A DNA stretch of 64,000 nt from Firmicutes bacterium UBA2116 (GTDB taxonomy: Bacteria; Bacillota; Clostridia; Tissierellales; Sedimentibacteraceae), in assembly GCA_002331025.1 (NCBI GenBank), contig DCYG01000005.1, forward strand, positions 62,001 to 126,000, given 5' to 3'. Under the pieces are notes generated by a model that made no database searches, was not told the DNA's origin, and saw nothing but the letters and a program-made list of their open reading frames with translations. Positions 58,672 through 64,000 of the stretch are shown one piece after another (position 1 is the stretch's first letter; each line of letters starts with the position of its first letter). The position numbers were made by a program, and so were the translations under genes.

Positions 58672-59232
58672 ATGAATAATTTATTGAATATGTTTAAAGA
58701 AAACAAGAATTTAAAATACGCCGTAAATATTTTTATTTTGCTGGTTATAATCTCCTTGATTTTGAAATTTGACACTTCAGTAATAACCGGCACAGAAACT
58801 GATAATATAACAGACAAAATGGACAAAAAGGAAATGACAACAGATGACTATGTATTTTCTTTAGAAGAAAGGTTGGAAAAAATCTTAGGAAAAATTGAAA
58901 ATATGCAAAGTGTTGATGTAATGATCTACACTAAAAAAACTCCTGAAATGAAACCTGTCTATGATGAAAATATAAGTAATGAAACAAATATGGAAACCGG
59001 AACAGATGGAACTAAAAGAGAGGTGAAAAGAGAAACTAAACAAACTCAGGCAATTCTCGGCGGTAACAATCAGGTCGTGGAAAGGTTATATGAATATCCT
59101 GAAATATCAGGTGTGCTGGTTGTTGCTAAATATAATGGTGATAAAGATATTTATACAACTCTAATGAATTGTGTAAAAACTTTATTAGATATCAATATAA
59201 ATGATATTGAAGTAATACTTTCCAATAAATAG
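58672..59232 (+). CDS. spoIIIAG: Stage III sporulation protein AG
   Basis: 186 residues with one transmembrane anchor (about 18-34) and an intermembrane ring-building domain. The segments EERLEKILGKIENMQSVDVM and EISGVLVVAK are characteristic. In Bacillus SpoIIIAG forms a large ring across the intermembrane space. Confidence 0.93.
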   Translation: MNNLLNMFKENKNLKYAVNIFILLVIISLILKFDTSVITGTETDNITDKMDKKEMTTDDYVFSLEERLEKILGKIENMQSVDVMIYTKKTPEMKPVYDENISNETNMETGTDGTKREVKRETKQTQAILGGNNQVVERLYEYPEISGVLVVAKYNGDKDIYTTLMNCVKTLLDININDIEVILSNK

Positions 59233-59273
59233 ATTGGAAGGGAACGTGTCTTAAATTAACTAAGGGGGTAATT

Positions 59274-60008
59274 ATGATTATGAGAAAGGAAACATTAGTG
59301 TTTTTAACTTCTTTGGCAATAATATTTATAATTGGTTATGTAAATATGACGATGGTGCCGGAGAATCCGTTTGATATGAACGACATTGCAAAAATAGAGG
59401 AAGAAAATAAACCTGTTAACATGGATGAGGATGTAGCTCAGATAATAGAGGGAGATATGGCCGATTTAAAGAAAAATGATTTAGTTGAAATATTAGAACA
59501 AATCGATAAATCAGATATTACCGCTAATTCTCCCGTTGATGATACGGAGCTTGTGGAAGATGAATCAGATTATGTAATTCTTGGTGACATTACTGATATT
59601 TTAAACAATGATTCTGTGGAAGCTTCATCTGACGGAATTTTAAATACATTGAATATAAACTTTGCCAATTTTAAATTAAACAGAGACAAGAGCAATATGG
59701 ATGTTATTGATCATCTTGAAAATACCATAAGCAACGAATCTATTTCATCAGAAACAAAAAGTCAGTTTGAAGGCTTGCTTTTAAATAAAAACGAATACGT
59801 TCAAACTGAGAATAGTATTGAAATGATGCTTCAATCAAAAGGCTATAATGAAACGATAGTAATTGTAGATGCAGATGCTATTAAGGTTGTAACAAACGAC
59901 TCCATAGAACAGGCTGACGCAACCAAAATAAAAGATGTTATTGTATCAGAAACAAAATACGAACCGGCACAAATAAAAATAGTAAAATTTGATAATATTG
60001 ATTTGTAA
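59274..60008 (+). CDS. spoIIIAH: Stage III sporulation protein AH
   Basis: 244 residues with an N-terminal anchor (about 7-23, VFLTSLAIIFIIGYVNM), a long acidic linker (about 35-140) and the C-terminal ring-building domain that binds SpoIIQ in Bacillus. AAGGGGGTAATT precedes the ATG. Last gene of the spoIIIA operon; the next promoter overlaps its stop codon. Confidence 0.92.
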   Translation: MIMRKETLVFLTSLAIIFIIGYVNMTMVPENPFDMNDIAKIEEENKPVNMDEDVAQIIEGDMADLKKNDLVEILEQIDKSDITANSPVDDTELVEDESDYVILGDITDILNNDSVEASSDGILNTLNINFANFKLNRDKSNMDVIDHLENTISNESISSETKSQFEGLLLNKNEYVQTENSIEMMLQSKGYNETIVIVDADAIKVVTNDSIEQADATKIKDVIVSETKYEPAQIKIVKFDNIDL

Positions 60009-60031
60009 AGACATATACTTTCTGATATAAT
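60003..60031 (+). promoter_or_regulatory. Promoter of the Asp23 gene
   Basis: TTGTAA (60003-60008), 17 bases, TATAAT (60026-60031). The -35 overlaps the spoIIIAH stop codon. Confidence 0.5.
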
Positions 60032-60050
60032 TACTTATGGAGGTGCTAAT

Positions 60051-60446
60051 ATGGATAACGAAAATATAGGTCAAGTTAAAATATCTGATGATGTAATAAT
60101 TATTATTGCCGGTATTGCAACCAGCTCGGTTAAAGGCGTGAGTACAACTCGTACAGGTGTTGCTGACGGTATATCAAACTTGTTTTCTAAAAATAACTAT
60201 TCAAAGGGAATCAAGGTTGAAATAAATGAAAATATAGTAGTTTTAGATATTTTCATAAATGTAGAATACGGTTATAAAATCAGCGATGTTGCAAAAGAGG
60301 TTCAAGCTACCGTTAAAAAAGAGGTTGAAACTATGACTGATATGGAAGTAGCTGCAGTAAACGTTCATGTACTTAACATCATACAAGATAAAGATAAAGA
60401 AAAAGAGATAGACAAAGACATAATTGAAGCTGATATAGTAGAATAA
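60051..60446 (+). CDS. Asp23/Gls24 family protein (YqhY-like)
   Basis: 131 residues. The Asp23 domain includes GQVKISDDVIIIIAGIATSS and SVKGVSTTRTGVADGI, then DIFINVEYGYKI. A charged C-terminal tail follows. The position before nusB matches Bacillus yqhY, whose product is linked to envelope and fatty-acid homeostasis. TGGAGGTG lies before the ATG. Confidence 0.93.
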   Translation: MDNENIGQVKISDDVIIIIAGIATSSVKGVSTTRTGVADGISNLFSKNNYSKGIKVEINENIVVLDIFINVEYGYKISDVAKEVQATVKKEVETMTDMEVAAVNVHVLNIIQDKDKEKEIDKDIIEADIVE

Positions 60447-60458
60447 ATATCCTCATAT

Positions 60459-60490
60459 AGATTGACAATTTAATTTTGTCAATCTATAAT
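60459..60490 (+). promoter_or_regulatory. nusB promoter embedded in a perfect inverted repeat
   Basis: TTGACA (60462-60467) and TATAAT (60485-60490) have 17-base spacing, a perfect consensus. The palindrome AGATTGACAA / TTGTCAATCT (60459-60468 and 60476-60485) covers the -35 and spacer. This could be an operator, or the stem of an incomplete terminator for the Asp23 gene; no T run follows. Confidence 0.7.
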
Positions 60491-60519
60491 TGCGTTAAAG
60501 AGAAATTTACGGAGGCAAC

Positions 60520-60924
60520 ATGAAGCGAAAAGAAACAAGAGAAGAAGCAGTAAAAATTGCATACTGTATGGATGTCAACAAAGATTTTGACAAAAACCTT
60601 CCATGTATATTTATTAATCATTTTGAAATTGAAGACGTTGACACTGATTACCTTAACAAAACAATGGATGATTTAATTGATAATATTGAAATGATAGATC
60701 GATACATAACAGATAATTCAAAGGACTGGAAAATAAACAGAATTGCAAAGGTGGATCTTGCTGTACTAAGAGTTGCTATTGCAGAAATACTGTATAATGA
60801 TAAAATACCCGAAAGTGTGTCTATAAATGAAGCTGTTGAAATAAGCAAAAAATATTCTAACGAGGATTCTCATAAGTTTATAAACGGGATTTTGGGCACT
60901 GTTGTAAGAAATATAGAAAAATGA
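60520..60924 (+). CDS. nusB: Transcription antitermination protein NusB
   Basis: 134 residues, all-helical NusB fold: KRKETREEAVKIAYCMDVNK at the N-terminus, then KWKINRIAKVDLAVLRVAIAE and ESVSINEAVEISKKYS. NusB binds boxA RNA with S10 in rRNA antitermination. Start supported by ACGGAGG. The stop overlaps the next ATG (ATGA). Confidence 0.95.
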   Translation: MKRKETREEAVKIAYCMDVNKDFDKNLPCIFINHFEIEDVDTDYLNKTMDDLIDNIEMIDRYITDNSKDWKINRIAKVDLAVLRVAIAEILYNDKIPESVSINEAVEISKKYSNEDSHKFINGILGTVVRNIEK

Positions 60925-61889
60925 AAGATTATATATTAGGAATCGATACCAGTGCCTATACTACATCAATTGCATTAATAGATCAGGAAAGCCGGGAAAT
61001 ATTGGCAGATAAAAGAAAAGTATTAGCAGTACCCATGGGTCAAAAGGGATTGAGACAGCAGGATGCTGTTTTTCAGCATATAAAAAATTTTCAGGAACTA
61101 TACTCCGAAATAAATATAAATTTTAATAACATTAAAACAGTTTCAGTCAGCTCAAGACCAAGAAATGTAGCAGGATCATATATGCCTGTATTTACTGTTG
61201 GGCAAAACTACGGAAAAATTATAGCAAAATCCTTGAATTGTAAATATATCGAATATTCCCACCAGGAAAACCACATTGCCGCATCATTGATGGATTATTA
61301 TAAGGAGATAAAAAATAATGTACTTGCAATTCATATATCCGGAGGAACTACAGAATTCCTTGATGTAAACAAGTCATCTAAGGGTTACGATGCCGTAATT
61401 GTCGGGGGAAGCAAGGATATAACATTCGGACAGCTTATAGACAGGATTGGAGCACTATTTGAATTTCAGTTTCCTTGCGGCTTTCATATGGAAAATTATT
61501 TAAATGAAAACAATAATATTGAAAAGATAATAACACCTAAAATAAGCGGTGATGCATATATAAATCTATCAGGTATGGAAAACTACTTTACAAATTTATA
61601 TCTATCTAAGAAATTTAACAAGAAATCAATAATTAATGCACTTTTTACATACGTTGCCGACTGTATAATACATATAATCAATGAAATAAAATTAAGCTCT
61701 GACATAGAAACAATCATAATAGCCGGAGGAGTAGCTTCTAATTCATTAATCAGAAAACGTATACTGAATACGCTTAATAACAAATACAATATAATATTAC
61801 CTACGAAAGAAAATGCATCTGATAATGCTGTGGGAACTGCGTTTCTTCCGATTATAGACAGGTGGTACAATGAAATTAAAGCCAATTAA
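60921..61889 (+). CDS. Kae1/TsaD-like protein (ASKHA fold)
   Basis: 322 residues. Starts with GIDTSAYTTSIALID (phosphate-binding loop of the ASKHA ATPase fold) and carries the metal motif HQENH (His114, His118) plus HISGGTTEFL and IIIAGGVASN, as in TsaD/Kae1. True TsaD normally has a longer insert and lies elsewhere in the genome; this clostridial paralogue is typically found between nusB and xseA. Its reaction is unknown. Overlaps both neighbours, so it is part of the nusB-xseA-xseB operon. Confidence 0.88.
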   Translation: MKDYILGIDTSAYTTSIALIDQESREILADKRKVLAVPMGQKGLRQQDAVFQHIKNFQELYSEININFNNIKTVSVSSRPRNVAGSYMPVFTVGQNYGKIIAKSLNCKYIEYSHQENHIAASLMDYYKEIKNNVLAIHISGGTTEFLDVNKSSKGYDAVIVGGSKDITFGQLIDRIGALFEFQFPCGFHMENYLNENNNIEKIITPKISGDAYINLSGMENYFTNLYLSKKFNKKSIINALFTYVADCIIHIINEIKLSSDIETIIIAGGVASNSLIRKRILNTLNNKYNIILPTKENASDNAVGTAFLPIIDRWYNEIKAN

Positions 61890-63054
61890 AGTATCAGTTC
61901 TAAACCAATATATTAAAAAATATTTGATGAGCAATTCAATTTTAAATAATCTCAGGGTTGAAGGTGAAATATCCAACATACGCTTAAGCAAGACGGGCTA
62001 CACATATTTTACGTTGGGTGACGAAGACTCTATTATTAATTGCGTTGCTTTTTTTGCTGACAATATTTCCAAAAACGGTGATAAAATTATTGCAGAAGGT
62101 GAATTATCCGTATATGAAGCGAGAGGTTCTTACCAGCTCGTAGTAAGAAATATCGAGAGAGTAGGGCTGGGTAAAATACTTCTTGATCTGGAAATGCTGA
62201 AAGAAAAGCTTAAAAAGGAAGGTATGTTTGACCGTCACAGGGACATACCTATGTATCCGACAAGAATAGGAGTTATTACATCAAAAACAGGTGCAGCCAT
62301 AAAGGATATCTTAAAAACCTTTGAAGGTGTTCGGGCTGATTTTGAAATTATAATATATAATACCTTGGTGCAAGGTGAAAAATCAAAAGATAATATAATT
62401 GATGGAATTAAATATTTTAATGAAAATCTCACGGACGTTATATTGATATCTAGGGGTGGAGGCAGCTTTGAAGATTTAAATGTATTCAATGATTTAAAGG
62501 TTGCAGAAGAGGTTTACAAATCCAAGATTCCGGTTGTTACAGGTATAGGTCACGAAACGGACAGAACATTAACCGATTATGTTGCCGATATTTACTGTCA
62601 TACCCCAACTGCCGCAGCAGAAAGAATAATAAGAGGATACAAGGATGTTGAGGAAAGATTAAGAAATTACCTGCAATTATTAAAGCAAAATACTTACAAC
62701 ATTATAAATTTAAAAAAATCAGATCTGAAATCCAACAGATACATACTTAAAAATTTCCTGCCTGTAGAATATATTTATAGGACTAAAAATGATATAGAAA
62801 ATTATAAAAATATAATGAAAAATATATTAAACAAAAAAATCAACAGCCTTGAGCTTCAGCTTAGTATTATGAGCGAAAGGTTAAACAGCCACAATTATAA
62901 CAAGCAGCTTGAAAAAGGATTCACGCTGGTGACAGATCACAAAAAAAACATTATCAAGGATATTAATCAAGTTCAGCTGTCTGATATATTAAACATTCGT
63001 TTTAAAGAATTTGAAGTAATAGCAGAAGCAAAAGAAATAAAAGAGGTGAAATAA
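61870..63054 (+). CDS. xseA: Exodeoxyribonuclease VII large subunit
   Basis: 394 residues. An N-terminal OB fold (about 20-100, VEGEISNIRLSKTGYTYFTL) is followed by the catalytic core with PTRIGVITSKTGAAIKDIL, ISRGGGSFEDLNVFND and GIGHETDRTLTDYVAD. ExoVII degrades single-stranded DNA to oligonucleotides. The ATG lies inside the preceding gene, the stop overlaps xseB. Confidence 0.96.
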   Translation: MKLKPIKVSVLNQYIKKYLMSNSILNNLRVEGEISNIRLSKTGYTYFTLGDEDSIINCVAFFADNISKNGDKIIAEGELSVYEARGSYQLVVRNIERVGLGKILLDLEMLKEKLKKEGMFDRHRDIPMYPTRIGVITSKTGAAIKDILKTFEGVRADFEIIIYNTLVQGEKSKDNIIDGIKYFNENLTDVILISRGGGSFEDLNVFNDLKVAEEVYKSKIPVVTGIGHETDRTLTDYVADIYCHTPTAAAERIIRGYKDVEERLRNYLQLLKQNTYNIINLKKSDLKSNRYILKNFLPVEYIYRTKNDIENYKNIMKNILNKKINSLELQLSIMSERLNSHNYNKQLEKGFTLVTDHKKNIIKDINQVQLSDILNIRFKEFEVIAEAKEIKEVK

Positions 63055-63263
63055 TGGAATATGAAAATTTTGAAGCAGCATTTGAGCATCTGAAGAGCAT
63101 CATTGACAAGTTTGAATCGAATGAAAATATTTCCTTGGATGAATTGGTAAAGAATTATGAAGAAGGAATGAAAGCTTATACATACTGTTCGAATAAATTA
63201 GATGATACCCAAAAGAAAATAAAATTGATAGATGAAATTAACCCGACAGAAATTAGAGACTGA
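63054..63263 (+). CDS. xseB: Exodeoxyribonuclease VII small subunit
   Basis: 69 residues, helical: NFEAAFEHLKSIIDKFESNE, then LVKNYEEGMKAYTYCSNKLD, the family core. It overlaps xseA by one base and is needed in several copies per large subunit. Confidence 0.94.
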   Translation: MEYENFEAAFEHLKSIIDKFESNENISLDELVKNYEEGMKAYTYCSNKLDDTQKKIKLIDEINPTEIRD

Positions 63264-63292
63264 ATAAATACAACTTCTATGCAAATTAATAA

Positions 63293-63321
63293 TTGATATT
63301 TATAAATTATTATGTTACAAT
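63293..63321 (+). promoter_or_regulatory. Promoter of tlyA
   Basis: TTGATA (63293-63298), 17 bases, TACAAT (63316-63321), in the 126-base gap before the tlyA start. Confidence 0.5.
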
Positions 63322-63389
63322 TATATTGAATTGTTCATATTTTCTAAAAAATTTCAGAATAATTATAAAAAGTAATGAAAGGGTATTGA

Positions 63390-64000
63390 ATGGAAGCTAT
63401 TCGGCTTGATGTATATATGCATAAAAATGGATTAAGTCAAAGCAGGGAAAATTCAAAGCAGTTAATTTTAAACGAGTGCGTATATGTAAATAATAAATTA
63501 ATTACTAAACCTTCTGTAAAAGTTACGGATTCTGACGATATAAGAGTTGAAAAGCCTTTTGAATATGTTAGTCGTGGAGCAATAAAAATAGAAAAAGCTA
63601 TAAACTTATTTGATATCAGCGTTGAAAATAAAACAGCCGTAGATATCGGAGCCTCAACAGGCGGTTTTACGGATTTTCTTTTAAAGAAAGGCGCCGACAA
63701 GGTTTATGCCATAGATGTCGGACACAATCAACTTCATGATTCACTGTCAGAAAATGATAGAGTTATTAATTTAGAGGGTACTAATTTCAGATATATTGAA
63801 ACTGCTGTTTTTAAGGAACCGGTAGATATAATTGTCATTGATGTTTCTTTTATATCTTTAAAACTATTAATGCCAAAGATATGTGAAATTACTAATGACA
63901 GTACAGATATTATTGCTCTTATTAAGCCTCAGTTTGAAGCAGGCAGAGGAAATATAGGAAAAAATGGAATTGTAAAAGATAAAAACATACATCTTACGGT
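63390..64000 (+). CDS. tlyA: TlyA-family rRNA 2'-O-methyltransferase, N-terminal part
   Basis: The frame runs from ATG 63390 (GAAAGGG upstream) off the end of the window, 203 codons visible. An N-terminal S4 RNA-binding domain (about 4-62, LDVYMHKNGLSQSRENSKQL) is followed by a FtsJ-like methyltransferase fold with VDIGASTGGFTDFLL and IDVSFISLK. TlyA methylates rRNA in some bacteria; the Bacillus orthologue is YqxC. Here it follows xseB with no dxs or ispA between. Confidence 0.93.
   Translation, partial: MEAIRLDVYMHKNGLSQSRENSKQLILNECVYVNNKLITKPSVKVTDSDDIRVEKPFEYVSRGAIKIEKAINLFDISVENKTAVDIGASTGGFTDFLLKKGADKVYAIDVGHNQLHDSLSENDRVINLEGTNFRYIETAVFKEPVDIIVIDVSFISLKLLMPKICEITNDSTDIIALIKPQFEAGRGNIGKNGIVKDKNIHLT

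Noticed and set aside
63293..63389. Missing dxs or ispA gene after xseB
   Set aside because: The gap is only 126 bases and holds a promoter for tlyA; there is no trace of another gene, so this is a difference in gene order, not a broken gene.

Overview
The window reads as a chromosomal segment of a low-GC, endospore-forming member of the Clostridia. It carries a complete spoIIIAA-AH operon, the sporulation genes yqfC/yqfD, a glycyl-tRNA synthetase under a T-box, an FMN riboswitch over ribU, an RNase P RNA, and the Firmicutes core cluster phoH-ybeY-cdd-era-recO-glyS-ccpN-yqfL-dgt-dnaG-rpoD-trmK-nif3. Shine-Dalgarno sequences and TTGACA/TATAAT promoters with 17-base spacers are common. I see no tRNA genes, rRNA genes or CRISPR arrays.

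Layout. 1-4.6 kb: tail of a nucleoside/sugar ABC permease, a HerA/DUF853 ATPase, yraN, mtaB, a HIT protein, rpsU and yqeY. 4.6-21.3 kb: an AT-rich accessory region. It holds three sigma-factor/membrane anti-sigma modules, many small secreted, lipoprotein or membrane proteins of unknown function, a RAYT-type transposase inside inverted REP-like micro-repeat arrays, several degenerate REP-like arrays and some broken genes. A ~95-bp block with a terminator and a promoter is duplicated in front of the first two sigma genes. Four sites share a TGTCNC...YGTTATA layout and may be targets of one of the alternative sigma factors. 21.4-27.2 kb: a GlnK/GlnL-like two-component system followed by a TAXI-type TRAP transporter. 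27.4-32.3 kb: a ribose ABC operon (rbsR-D-A-C-B, no rbsK) with a LacI-type operator. 32.6-48.1 kb: the conserved yqfC-to-nif3 cluster. 48.2-54.6 kb: nadE, a nucleotidyltransferase-like protein, a MazF-type toxin-antitoxin pair, rnpB, an MFS transporter and ribU. 55.0-64.0 kb: spoIIIA, an Asp23 protein, nusB, a Kae1/TsaD-like protein, xseA, xseB and the start of tlyA.

How it fits together. In Bacillus the order mtaB-rpsU-yqeY-(yqfA-yqfB)-yqfC-yqfD-phoH is nearly contiguous. Here about 28 kb (4.6-32.6 kb) lies between yqeY and yqfC, bounded by the yqeY terminator on one side and a tandem GGGACACAC repeat on the other. The most unusual biology is in the first 17 kb of this interval. Points worth testing are the duplicated sigma upstream blocks, an anti-sigma-like protein whose N-terminus resembles sigma region 4, a frameshifted sigma gene beside an intact anti-sigma gene, shared ECF-type promoter candidates, and micro-repeat arrays that each amplify their own unit before a common GGGGACG end. 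Product calls come from reading the sequence and remembered family features; no database search was run.
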